This document shows, in pieces, positions 8,601 to 16,289 of a DNA stretch of 64,000 bases. The notes under the pieces are model-generated. The model had not been told where the DNA came from, did no database searches, and saw only the letters and a program-made list of their open reading frames with translations. The stretch is from Sphingobacterium sp. (GTDB taxonomy: Bacteria; Bacteroidota; Bacteroidia; Sphingobacteriales; Sphingobacteriaceae). Numbering within the stretch: the first letter of the stretch is position 1; each line of letters starts with the position of its first letter. The DNA lies in NCBI GenBank assembly GCA_031286695.1, contig JAITTY010000022.1, forward strand, positions 248,001-312,000, read 5' to 3'. The translations under genes were made by a program, and so were the position numbers.

Positions 8601-9527
8601 ATGAATAAAAGTGATAAAATATATATCGCTGGGCATCGGGGAATGGTGGGCTCTGCGATATTAAGAGAATTGGAAAAGCAAGGTTATTATAATTTTGTGT
8701 TAAGAACATCTGCAGAACTGGATTTACGCTATTCAAATGTCGTTGCCCATTTTTTTGAGCAAGAAAAACCAGATTACGTTTTTCTTGCTGCGGCAAAAGT
8801 AGGCGGGATCATTGCCAATAATACATATCGAGCAGATTTTATTTATGAAAATTTGATGATTCAGAATAACGTCATTCATCAATCTTATTTGAACGGTGTA
8901 AATAAGCTTATGTTTTTGGGTTCATCCTGTATTTATCCTAAGTTGGCGCCCCAACCTTTGAAAGAAGAATATTTATTGACAGGGGAATTGGAACCTACCA
9001 ATGAGCCTTATGCGATTGCAAAGATTGCTGGTATCAAAATGTGTGATGCCTATCGGTCGCAATATGGCTGTAATTTTATTTCGGTCATGCCAACAAATCT
9101 ATATGGACCAAATGACAATTACGACCTGAATAATTCTCATGTGCTTCCCGCAATGATACGTAAATTTGTTACGGCAAAAAGAGAGGGATATGATCAAGTT
9201 GTGATCTGGGGAAGCGGAACTCCCCTTCGTGAATTTTTGCATGCTGATGATTTAGCAAATGCCTGTGTTTTCCTTATGGAAAATTATAATGAAGCAGGTT
9301 TAGTCAATATTGGCGTGGGCGAGGATATTTCGATCTATAATTTAGCTCTATTAATTAAGGAGATTGTTGGGTTTGAAGGGGAAATAGTACTGGATAGTTC
9401 CAAGCCAGATGGAACGCCTCGCAAATTAATGGATGTCTCCAAAATCAATGGAATAGGATGGCAGGCCAAAATTTCGCTCCGAGAAGGTATTGAACGTGTA
9501 TATCAACAGGTAAAATCCAAATTTTAA
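8601..9527 (+). CDS. fcl: GDP-L-fucose synthase
   Basis: Performs the 3,5-epimerisation and 4-reduction of the Gmd product to GDP-L-fucose. The 308-residue SDR protein has the cofactor motif IAGHRGMVGSAI at residues 9-20, FLAAAKVGGI, the S-S-C of GSSCIYP at residues 107-113, and Y137/K141 in EPYAIAK. The full expected length is present. The spacer to gmd is 18 bp. Together with gmd it indicates that fucose, or a derivative of it, is part of the cluster 1 glycan. Confidence 0.97.
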   Translation: MNKSDKIYIAGHRGMVGSAILRELEKQGYYNFVLRTSAELDLRYSNVVAHFFEQEKPDYVFLAAAKVGGIIANNTYRADFIYENLMIQNNVIHQSYLNGVNKLMFLGSSCIYPKLAPQPLKEEYLLTGELEPTNEPYAIAKIAGIKMCDAYRSQYGCNFISVMPTNLYGPNDNYDLNNSHVLPAMIRKFVTAKREGYDQVVIWGSGTPLREFLHADDLANACVFLMENYNEAGLVNIGVGEDISIYNLALLIKEIVGFEGEIVLDSSKPDGTPRKLMDVSKINGIGWQAKISLREGIERVYQQVKSKF

Positions 9528-9532
9528 ACTAA

Positions 9533-10363
9533 ATGGTTATTGTAACAGGTTCAATCGTTTTATACCGGAACGAAAGAAATATTCTCCTAGAGGCTATTGA
9601 AAGTTTTCTTCGATCAGGTTTAGTAACAAAATTATATCTCATTGATAATTCACCTTCTGACGAGCTGAAAGATATTGCCGTCGATGAGAGAATTGAATAT
9701 ATACACAATCCATCAAACCCTGGATTTGGGGCTGGGCATAATATTGCGTTGAAATTGGCTATTCAACAAGGGGCAACATACCATCTTATTTTAAATCCTG
9801 ATGTTTATTACGCTGAAGGTGTGTTGGAAGAATTGACTGATTATCTGGAGAAGAATACGGATGTTGGAAATATTATGCCTAAGGTACTCTATCCGAATAA
9901 TGAGATCCAGCGGCTTTGTAAGCTGCTGCCGACACCCTACGATTGGATAGGCAGAAGATTTAATCCTTTTAAAAAAATGGTCGAGCGGAGAAACGATCTT
10001 TTTGAACTCAGATTTACTGGGTATGACCATATTATGGATGTACCCTATTTATCCGGATGTTTTATGTATTTGCGAATCTCCGCACTGAAGGAAATTGGCC
10101 TTTTTGATGAAGGTATATTTATGTATGGAGAAGAGACCGATTTATGTAGACGTCTAATAGATGCAGGGTATCGTACGGTTTTCTATCCAAGGGTACATAT
10201 TTATCATCATTTTGAAAAGGGTTCACACAAATCGTGGCGGTTGACTAAAATAGGTATGCAGTCTGCGATTTACTACTTTAATAAATGGGGCTGGTTTTTT
10301 GATCGGAAAAGACGTTTAATCAATAAAGATATTCTCAGGAAAATCAATTCTCAAAATAAGTAA
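9533..10363 (+). CDS. Family 2 glycosyltransferase, rhamnosyl/fucosyltransferase-like
   Basis: A 276-residue GT-A enzyme with VTGSIVLYRNE at the start, LYLIDNSPSD, NPGFGAGHNIAL and LILNPDVYY. The last three are typical of the rhamnosyltransferase branch of GT2. The C-terminal half has YLSGCFMYLR and the GEETDLCRRLIDAGY acceptor motif. Being next to fcl, it may transfer a 6-deoxyhexose; this is inferred from position. It starts 5 bp after fcl. Confidence 0.92.
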   Translation: MVIVTGSIVLYRNERNILLEAIESFLRSGLVTKLYLIDNSPSDELKDIAVDERIEYIHNPSNPGFGAGHNIALKLAIQQGATYHLILNPDVYYAEGVLEELTDYLEKNTDVGNIMPKVLYPNNEIQRLCKLLPTPYDWIGRRFNPFKKMVERRNDLFELRFTGYDHIMDVPYLSGCFMYLRISALKEIGLFDEGIFMYGEETDLCRRLIDAGYRTVFYPRVHIYHHFEKGSHKSWRLTKIGMQSAIYYFNKWGWFFDRKRRLINKDILRKINSQNK

Positions 10364-10388
10364 TAAGTTGTTATTTTTGCTAAAGTTT

Positions 10389-10399
10389 AAGGAGGAGGG
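10389..10399 (+). promoter_or_regulatory. Strong Shine-Dalgarno of the exonuclease gene
   Basis: A purine run AAGGAGGAGGG lies 3 bp before the ATG at 10403. Such a complete anti-16S match is uncommon in this window, where most starts have none. It supports ATG 10403 and suggests that translation of this gene is set independently of the upstream operon. Confidence 0.6.
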
Positions 10400-10402
10400 T
10401 TA

Positions 10403-10924
10403 ATGCAATCAGAATTAAGTTTTACAGCAATAGATTTCGAAACAGCGACAGCTAATCAGAATTCAGCCTGTGCCGTAGGCTTGGTCGTCGTAGAGCAGGG
10501 CATTATTGTTGAAGAATTCTATTCATTGATACAGCCTCCAAACAACCAGTACATGTGGCAGACTACGCGTGTACATGGTATTCGGCCTAGGGATACTGCA
10601 CAGGCTCCTACATTTAAAGACTTATTTCCACGGATTTACCCCCTTATTAATAACCGAGTTATGGTCGCTCATAATGAGTTATTTGACCGAGGCGTACTTC
10701 GCAAAACGATGAGTTACTATAACTTGCCGTACGATCACCTTGGATTAATGGAAAAATGGGAGTGTACATTCAAAATTTATCAGGGAAAAGGTTTTAAGCC
10801 GGCACGTTTAAACGCCTGCTGTGAAGTGCTTGGGATTGAGCTTAATCATCACGAAGCCCTTTCGGATGCTCGGGCTTGTGCACAATTATATCTCCGCCAT
10901 GAGGGGGTTCCTTCTTTGGTTTAA
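10403..10924 (+). CDS. DEDDh 3'-5' exonuclease (DnaQ-like)
   Basis: A 173-residue exonuclease related to the epsilon subunit of DNA polymerase III. ExoI holds D11 and E13 (TAIDFETATA), ExoII is VMVAHNELFD, and ExoIII is HHEALSDARA with the general-base His. The motif TTRVHGI between ExoI and ExoII is typical. It should remove nucleotides from 3' ends of DNA or RNA in the cytosol. It has no evident role in polysaccharide synthesis and probably belongs to a stand-alone family common near such loci in Bacteroidota. It is followed by 332 bp without a gene. Confidence 0.9.
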   Translation: MQSELSFTAIDFETATANQNSACAVGLVVVEQGIIVEEFYSLIQPPNNQYMWQTTRVHGIRPRDTAQAPTFKDLFPRIYPLINNRVMVAHNELFDRGVLRKTMSYYNLPYDHLGLMEKWECTFKIYQGKGFKPARLNACCEVLGIELNHHEALSDARACAQLYLRHEGVPSLV

Positions 10925-10966
10925 TCTATTTAAATAGATAAAGCGTATTTGAAATTAAGAATACGC
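10924..10966. other. Two inverted repeats after the exonuclease gene
   Basis: A perfect 16-bp palindrome (10924-10939, ATCTATTTAAATAGAT) overlaps the stop codon. It is followed by a 7-bp inverted repeat (GCGTATT 10943-10949, AATACGC 10960-10966). Neither is followed by a T-run on the + strand, so a classical terminator is doubtful; mRNA end protection or protein binding are alternatives. The rest of the gene-free stretch to 11256 is AT-rich, and only the -7 box listed next stands out. Confidence 0.5.
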
Positions 10967-11217
10967 AATTCAAGTCTACTCGCAATATCAGTTTAGTGCA
11001 ATAGATCTCTTTTTTCTGGTAAATATTTGTATGAAAGGATAATTTCTTTTTGTAGCTAACAGTCTTGTTCTGTGGTTTTTATAAATTTATTTAATTACGG
11101 AGATATGTTGTAGGGTTGTTCCCGATATTTTCTGGTAGAAATGAAAAATAGTTTGAAATTTCTTGTAGCATTTATGTTGGAATTAACGTTAAAGTAAATA
11201 CTGTATATAAATTATTG

Positions 11218-11225
11218 TATATTTG
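11218..11225 (+). promoter_or_regulatory. Bacteroidota-type -7 box before the WecA-like gene
   Basis: TATATTTG matches TAnnTTTG exactly and lies 31 bp before ATG 11257. I see no clear TTTG at the -33 position. A start at the in-frame TTG 11215 would lie upstream of this box, which supports ATG 11257. It suggests that the second half of cluster 1 can be transcribed separately. Confidence 0.45.
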
Positions 11226-11256
11226 TACCACTTTATTTGACTTACCGAATAATTTT

Positions 11257-12285
11257 ATGGAATATATTTTTACCGTTATAACACTATTTTTAGCCGAGCT
11301 TATTTATTTTAAGATTGCAGATCGATATAATATCATTGATAAACCAAATGAACGTTCTTCACATACCAATATTACATTGAGGGGAGGTGGTATTGTTTTT
11401 TATATTGCTATCGCTATATTTTTTATTGCATCGGGATTTCAATATCCTTGGTTTATGTTAGGCCTGACGCTAATGTGTGTGGTTTCAATTCTTGATGATA
11501 TTTCGGAAGTCAGTACTCAAATGCGTCTTTTGGTTCATTTTGGCGCAGTCTTATCAATGGCCTATCAAATGGGGGTTTTTGGTCTTCCTTGGTATTATTT
11601 GCTAGTGACTTTTACGGTTGTTGTGGGGGTCATAAATGCCTATAATTTCATGGATGGAATCAATGGGATTACAGCATTTAATAGTTTTGTGATAGGACTT
11701 TTACTGCTATTTGTGAATCATACCGTTAACTTTATTGAGCAAGATTTTCTAATATATGCGCTCTTGGGAGTTGCGGTATTCGGTTTTTTTAATTTTCGGA
11801 ATAAAGCGAAATGTTTTGCAGGGGATGTTGGCTCTATTGGAATAGCATATATTCTAATGTTTGCGCTAGGTTTGCTGATCTTGAAAACTGGAGATTTTCT
11901 TTATATTTTATTTTTAGGAATTTATGGAATTGATGCTGTTTGGACGATTCTTCGGCGTATATATTTGGGAGAGAATATTGCTGAAGGACATCGGACACAT
12001 TTGTACCAATATTTATCGAACGAGGTTGGATATAATAGGCTAAAAGTTGCAAGTGCATACGCCGTTCTTCAATTGATATTAGGCTCTTTGGTCATCTATG
12101 TTACCCAATTTGAATCTCACGTGGAGTGGTGGTTTGCTATTTTTGCATTGACAATTCTAAGTACAGTTTATATTGTTGTGAAGAACCATATCATAACCCA
12201 CTACCCGGTTAAGAAGAAGGAAGAGCGTCCTTTAGATGTTATAAGGGGTGGGGCTTATGAATTGGAGCGTAAGAAGGTTTCCTAA
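11257..12285 (+). CDS. WecA/MraY-family undecaprenyl-phosphate sugar-1-phosphate transferase
   Basis: A polytopic membrane protein of about 342 residues and about 10 helices. It has the family motifs in order: RSSHTNITLRGGG near the start, DDISEVSTQMRLLVH, NAYNFMDGINGI (the NxxNxxDGxxG signature), CFAGDVGSIG, and a late cytosolic loop with GHRTHLYQYL. It should link a UDP-HexNAc phosphate to undecaprenyl phosphate and so start repeat-unit synthesis. It is probably the initiating enzyme of cluster 1; cluster 2 has its own, of the PglC type. Confidence 0.92.
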   Translation: MEYIFTVITLFLAELIYFKIADRYNIIDKPNERSSHTNITLRGGGIVFYIAIAIFFIASGFQYPWFMLGLTLMCVVSILDDISEVSTQMRLLVHFGAVLSMAYQMGVFGLPWYYLLVTFTVVVGVINAYNFMDGINGITAFNSFVIGLLLLFVNHTVNFIEQDFLIYALLGVAVFGFFNFRNKAKCFAGDVGSIGIAYILMFALGLLILKTGDFLYILFLGIYGIDAVWTILRRIYLGENIAEGHRTHLYQYLSNEVGYNRLKVASAYAVLQLILGSLVIYVTQFESHVEWWFAIFALTILSTVYIVVKNHIITHYPVKKKEERPLDVIRGGAYELERKKVS

Positions 12286-12297
12286 AAATCTATTTCG

Positions 12298-12717
12298 ATG
12301 ATAAAGCATATAAATGGAGGAAATGCGAAAGACGAACGCGGCGAAATCCGTTTTGTCAATGATTTCGATATGACAGAAGTCAAGCGTTTTTATATTATTA
12401 AAAATTCTGATACGGAGTTGGTGAGGGGGTGGAGAGGTCATCGATTAGGGCAACGCTGGTTTTATGCCTTATCGGGATCATTTTCTATAGATGTAGTGAA
12501 AATAGATGACTGGGATCATGCTTCGAGAGACTTAAATGTGGAAAATCATGTTTTAACGGCTTCAAATTCAGATTTACTTCATTTGCCAAAGGGGTATGCA
12601 ACTGCTATTCGTGCATTAGAGGCAGGGAGTGAACTTTTAACCTATGCTGATCAATCTTTAGTTGAGTCAATCGACGATGACTATACTTTTTCCTTAGATT
12701 ATTTTGTAAACTTCTAG
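12298..12717 (+). CDS. WxcM/FdtA-like cupin, possible sugar ketoisomerase
   Basis: A single-domain cupin of 139 residues. The pattern ERGEIRFVNDFDMTEVKRFY, then RGWRGHRLGQRWFYALSGSF and LHLPKGYATAIRAL, matches the C-terminal WxcM-like/FdtA family. Known members isomerise dTDP-4-keto-6-deoxyhexoses between 3- and 4-keto forms, or act as epimerases. No partner aminotransferase is adjacent, so the substrate is open. It follows the WecA-like gene by 12 bp. Confidence 0.75.
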   Translation: MIKHINGGNAKDERGEIRFVNDFDMTEVKRFYIIKNSDTELVRGWRGHRLGQRWFYALSGSFSIDVVKIDDWDHASRDLNVENHVLTASNSDLLHLPKGYATAIRALEAGSELLTYADQSLVESIDDDYTFSLDYFVNF

Positions 12718-12827
12718 TAATAAGTGTTTAATAGTTGTGTTTTTGCTGCTTAAACCTTCTTTGAGATAATATTTACTTTCTTATTATTAAACATAACATT
12801 GCCCCATATTGTTAGTGATATAAAGCT

Positions 12828-12835
12828 TATCTTTG
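12828..12835 (+). promoter_or_regulatory. Possible -7 box before the cytidylyltransferase pair
   Basis: TATCTTTG fits TAnnTTTG and lies 44 bp before ATG 12880. A TTG at 12809-12811 is somewhat close for the -33 element (16-bp spacer), so this is a weaker candidate. Confidence 0.35.
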
Positions 12836-12879
12836 ATATGTAGATAAGATATTTCTATTCCTTTAAATGTAGTTTGATT

Positions 12880-13344
12880 ATGATGAATATTCCGGAAAAA
12901 GGGATGCGTATTGGTATTACCTTCAGTGCATTCGACCTGTTGCATGCTGGGCATATTAAAATGTTGGAAGATGCAAAAAGACAATGTGACTATTTGATCT
13001 GTGGCCTGCAGACTGATCCAACTATTGACCGTCCTGAAAAAAACAAACCCGCTCAGACTGTTGTGGAACGTTATATACAACTCAAGGGCTGTAAATATGT
13101 CGATCAGATCGTTCCGTATGCAACTGAACAAGATCTAGAAGATATTTTACGTTCATTCAATATTGACGTGCGAATTGTTGGCGATGAATACCGCGAGAAA
13201 AGCTTTACTGGAAGAACCTATTGTGAGGAAAAAGGCATTGAGCTCTATTTCAATAGCAGGGATCACCGCTTTTCGAGTTCAGGTTTGCGAAGAATTGTTG
13301 CTGATGCCAATTCAGAAGAAGAAACTGTTTTGAAAACTGTCTAA
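12880..13344 (+). CDS. Cytidylyltransferase-like nucleotidyltransferase, copy A
   Basis: A protein of about 154 residues with the HxGH nucleotide-binding motif (FDLLHAGH, residues 18-25) of the TagD/TarD glycerol-3-phosphate cytidylyltransferase superfamily. The late signature is HRFSSSGLRR instead of the usual RTxGISTT, so it belongs to a variant family with an unclear acceptor. An in-frame TTG at 12874 precedes two ATGs at 12880 and 12883. It is followed after a 57-bp gap by a paralogue, then manC. It may activate a phosphorylated polyol or sugar with CTP for a phosphodiester or CDP-linked substituent; that is inference. Confidence 0.85.
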   Translation: MMNIPEKGMRIGITFSAFDLLHAGHIKMLEDAKRQCDYLICGLQTDPTIDRPEKNKPAQTVVERYIQLKGCKYVDQIVPYATEQDLEDILRSFNIDVRIVGDEYREKSFTGRTYCEEKGIELYFNSRDHRFSSSGLRRIVADANSEEETVLKTV

Positions 13345-13401
13345 TAATTTTTAAAATCAAGCTTGAATGCTGACCTCATCCTTTAAAGAACAGATTGTAA
13401 G

Positions 13402-13824
13402 ATGAAAATTGGAATTACCTTTGGCGTGTTCGACTTATTGCACGCTGGCCATATTATGATGCTTGAAGAAGCAAAGAGAAATTGTGATTACTTGATTGTT
13501 GGATTAAATACTGACCCCTCAGAAGTATTTCCTGAGAAAGCTAAACCAACGCAAACGATTGTCGAGCGCTATGTACAATTGGAAGGTTGTCGTTATGTCG
13601 ATGAAATTATCCCTTACGAGACGGAGCAAGATTTGATTGATATGATCAAAGCACTTCCTATTCATATCCGTATTATTGGAGAGGAGTATCGGGATAAAGA
13701 TTTTTCGGGTCGTATGTACTGCGTAGAAGAGAATATTGAAATCTATTATAATAAGCGAACACATCGTTTTTCGAGCGCGGGTTTACGTCGTGTTGTCGCT
13801 GCAAAAGAGGAAGGGAAAAAATAA
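13402..13824 (+). CDS. Cytidylyltransferase-like nucleotidyltransferase, copy B
   Basis: A 140-residue paralogue of the gene before it, about two thirds identical by eye. HAGH lies at residues 14-17, followed by CDYLIVGLNTDPS and the same altered tail motif HRFSSAGLRR. Copy B has the more standard first strand (GITFGVFD, against GITFSAFD in copy A). It ends 5 bp before manC. Both copies keep the catalytic motif, so neither is clearly dead. The tandem arrangement suggests two related substrates or a hetero-oligomer. Confidence 0.85.
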   Translation: MKIGITFGVFDLLHAGHIMMLEEAKRNCDYLIVGLNTDPSEVFPEKAKPTQTIVERYVQLEGCRYVDEIIPYETEQDLIDMIKALPIHIRIIGEEYRDKDFSGRMYCVEENIEIYYNKRTHRFSSAGLRRVVAAKEEGKK

Positions 13825-13829
13825 AGATT

Positions 13830-14828
13830 ATGAGCAAAATAATTCATGTTGTTTTAACAGGTGGAGTAGGTAGCCGTTTATGGCCTCTTTCACGTAAAAG
13901 TTATCCCAAGCAATACCTTGATTTATTTAAGGATGGCTCATTGTTTGAAATGACGGTTAAACGTAATCAATCCCTTTGCGGACAAGTGATTGTTGTGGGC
14001 AACTGTGATAACCATAGTTTGAGCCGTGAAGTCATGGAAAACAATAAGATAGATTATATTGACATTGTAGAGGCTACACCCCGTAATACTGCCGCAGCGA
14101 TTGCATTTGCTGCCTTTGCCGCACAGCCAGATGATATTTTGATCGTCACACCTTCCGATCATGTGATTGTGGGCGAGGAGGCGTATGCGGAAGCAATCAA
14201 AGCTGGGATAGAAAAGGCTAATAAAGGTTATATTGTTACGTTTGGTATTCAGCCGACACGTCCTGAAACGGGATATGGTTATATCGAGTATAAGGATGAT
14301 AAAGTTTTATCCTTCCGCGAGAAACCCAATCAGGATACTGCTGAAGATTTTATTGAACGCGGCAATTTCTTATGGAATTCTGGGATGTTCTGTTTTCGAG
14401 CCGATACGTTTCTGGCCGAGTTACAGACTTTTGAACCTAAAGTGTATGCAACAGCATTCAACGCATGGCAGCATCGCAATGATGGTGAACTGGATTTGGC
14501 CCTATCTAAGGAGATTCCATCAATCTCTATTGATTATGCTGTGATGGAACGCTCCAAGAAAATTCGCGTTGTTGCGACGAGTTTCCAATGGTCCGATCTT
14601 GGCTCCTTTGAGTCCATGTACGATTATTTAAAACAGACGGGTCATCCGGTTGATGAGAATGGCAATATGGTTATCGGTACTGATATCTACACAGCATTTG
14701 TGGGGATGCGTGATAGTATTCTTGTACATACAAAAGATGCGATATTGGTTTTACAAAAAGAGAAATCGCAAGATGTCAAGAAAATATATAATACATTGGA
14801 ACGTCATCAGTCCAAACTGATCGACTAA
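13830..14828 (+). CDS. manC: Mannose-1-phosphate guanylyltransferase
   Basis: Makes GDP-mannose from mannose-1-phosphate and GTP, feeding Gmd/Fcl upstream. The 332-residue protein begins with the pyrophosphorylase motif TGGVGSRLWPLSRKSYPKQY, followed by TPSDH, RPETGYGYIE, FREKP and NSGMF. It lacks the C-terminal phosphomannose isomerase domain of the bifunctional type (about 470 residues), so it is the short form. It is the last gene of cluster 1. Confidence 0.95.
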   Translation: MSKIIHVVLTGGVGSRLWPLSRKSYPKQYLDLFKDGSLFEMTVKRNQSLCGQVIVVGNCDNHSLSREVMENNKIDYIDIVEATPRNTAAAIAFAAFAAQPDDILIVTPSDHVIVGEEAYAEAIKAGIEKANKGYIVTFGIQPTRPETGYGYIEYKDDKVLSFREKPNQDTAEDFIERGNFLWNSGMFCFRADTFLAELQTFEPKVYATAFNAWQHRNDGELDLALSKEIPSISIDYAVMERSKKIRVVATSFQWSDLGSFESMYDYLKQTGHPVDENGNMVIGTDIYTAFVGMRDSILVHTKDAILVLQKEKSQDVKKIYNTLERHQSKLID

Positions 14829-15126
14829 TTTCAATCTAGCTACAAGTTAAACTATTTCCTTGTATGCTTACATCATGATAATCAGCTACACGGTTTAATG
14901 GAGCGGGTAGCTGATTCTCGCTCTCAGAGGGTAAAGTAGAACTATAAGCTATTCAATAAATTCCATGTAAAATACATTATATTGTTGATTTTTAGCTGAA
15001 TATGTGATTGTCCCCAATTTGTCCCCTGTCAATTTTAGTCATCAATTGCCAATTACCGTAATTTTGAGATATAGTTAAATGCAATCATAAGATTGTATAA
15101 CACCTAGTCCTATTATCTATTTTATT
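14829..15126. other. Gene-free stretch with a 10-bp inverted repeat
   Basis: This 298-bp gap holds one clear structure: AATCAGCTAC at 14880-14889 and its exact reverse complement at 14907-14916, with a 17-nt loop. No T-run follows, so it is at best an imperfect terminator for the manC operon; an operator is possible. The rest is AT-rich with no exact TAnnTTTG box that I could find. Confidence 0.5.
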
Positions 15127-15615
15127 ATGGTACTTATTTTAGCAGTTTCAGTTATCGTTTTATTTATTATTTATTTTATTCTGCAATCAAAGCAACGGGA
15201 AAAGCTATTTAACGAAGCTGTTTCGATGCAGGTCAACTACCTGTTTCAGGATAGGCCAGGGCAATACAGTGGCGACTATCGGACAAAAAGTGGTGTTTTT
15301 GTATTTCGGACAAAATCCAAAGACGAAGAGCTTAAAAATATGGTAATCAAACAGGTCAAGCCCGACCATCCCGCTTTGGTCGTCAATTTAGAACAGATTG
15401 TGGTGGTACCCTTCGAAAGCAAAAAAGGCGATTCAGATGTATCGGTGCGATTTAAATTACAGCGAAAAAAAGGTGAAATAACAGCATTGGAAGGAAAAAG
15501 GATACGCATTGCTGGTGTATTGAATTATACCAACAGAAAGCCGAAAAATTTTAGTACAGTAATGAAGATAGGTGAGCTTTATCAATCGAGCGAGTACTCC
15601 AATCAGACGAAATAA
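15127..15615 (+). CDS. Membrane-anchored small protein, paralogue A flanking the two-component system
   Basis: A 162-residue protein of unknown family. Residues 1-20 form a single hydrophobic helix, probably an inner-membrane anchor, followed by KQREK. The rest is a compact beta-rich domain: NYLFQDRPGQYSGDYRTKSG, VFVFRTKS, IVVVPFESKKG, VRFKL and NFSTVMKIG. It is clearly related to the gene at 18386-18880 on the other side of the divergent kinase/regulator pair. A role with that two-component system is suggested by position only. Confidence 0.75.
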   Translation: MVLILAVSVIVLFIIYFILQSKQREKLFNEAVSMQVNYLFQDRPGQYSGDYRTKSGVFVFRTKSKDEELKNMVIKQVKPDHPALVVNLEQIVVVPFESKKGDSDVSVRFKLQRKKGEITALEGKRIRIAGVLNYTNRKPKNFSTVMKIGELYQSSEYSNQTK

Positions 15616-15641
15616 TTTGCATTAATTCTTATTTTATGGGA

Positions 15642-15676
15642 AAGGGTTTGTAATGGACAAACCCTTATTTTTTTGA
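15642..15676 (+). terminator. Rho-independent terminator
   Basis: AAGGGTTTGT (15642-15651) pairs perfectly with ACAAACCCTT (15657-15666) and is followed by ATTTTTTTTT. It closes the + strand gene at 15127-15615 just before the converging response regulator gene. Confidence 0.85.
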
Positions 15677-15677
15677 C

Positions 15678-16289
15678 CTAGAATTTCAGCAAATGCTGAT
15701 GTTCGATAGCCCAGGACAAGAGTGCATTGTTTTCTTCTTGGAGATCAAGCTTCCTGCAGATGCGATGCCTTGTGTTTTTGATGGTATAAGGACTGAGGAA
15801 CAGACTATCTGCAATATATTTTGTCGTATGCCGAAGGGCTATTAGCTTAAGGATATTTAACTCTGCCGGAGTCAATGTTTTTAATTTTTCCACCGCTTGA
15901 TTTTTATCCCTTTGCTGTTGCAGGCGCTGGATAACCATATGCGTACCTGCATAGAGTCGGTTTTCTCCCAGCGGTTTAATAATGTAATTTTCAGGATTTA
16001 GTGCGGCAGCCCGGTCAATGCTGCTTTTCGATTGATACGAAGTAATAAAAATAAGGCTAAAAAGCTTGGTTGCGGCATATTTTTCCATTAACTCAATGCC
16101 ATCTAATCGATCATTGAGCTGGATATCACAAAGTATTAGATCCGGTGAGTTTTGCGCCATGTATTGATCTGCCTCGTCAACGGTGAGTGCAATATGCAAT
16201 TCCAATCCGTTATAAAGGGAATGAAGCTGATATTCAATAAATCGGGCGATAATCATTTCATCTTCTACAATTAAAACTTTTAGGCTCAT
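15678..16289 (-). CDS. Response regulator, receiver plus LuxR-type HTH
   Basis: A 203-residue protein. The receiver domain spans residues 1-120, with the acidic pair in IVEDEM, phospho-acceptor D55 in LILCDIQL, the conserved T/S in LIFITSY and K in ENYIIKPLGENRL. Residues 138-182 form a LuxR/NarL-type HTH (LTPAELNILKLIALRHTTKY, then TIKNTRHRICRKLDL). It should bind DNA when phosphorylated by the kinase encoded upstream, with which it overlaps by 4 bp (ATGA). Likely targets are the flanking genes. Confidence 0.93.
   Translation of the reverse strand: MSLKVLIVEDEMIIARFIEYQLHSLYNGLELHIALTVDEADQYMAQNSPDLILCDIQLNDRLDGIELMEKYAATKLFSLIFITSYQSKSSIDRAAALNPENYIIKPLGENRLYAGTHMVIQRLQQQRDKNQAVEKLKTLTPAELNILKLIALRHTTKYIADSLFLSPYTIKNTRHRICRKLDLQEENNALLSWAIEHQHLLKF

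Noticed and set aside
11215..11256. TTG start for the WecA-like gene
   Set aside because: It would lie before the -7 box at 11218-11225, and the family N-terminus begins at ATG 11257.
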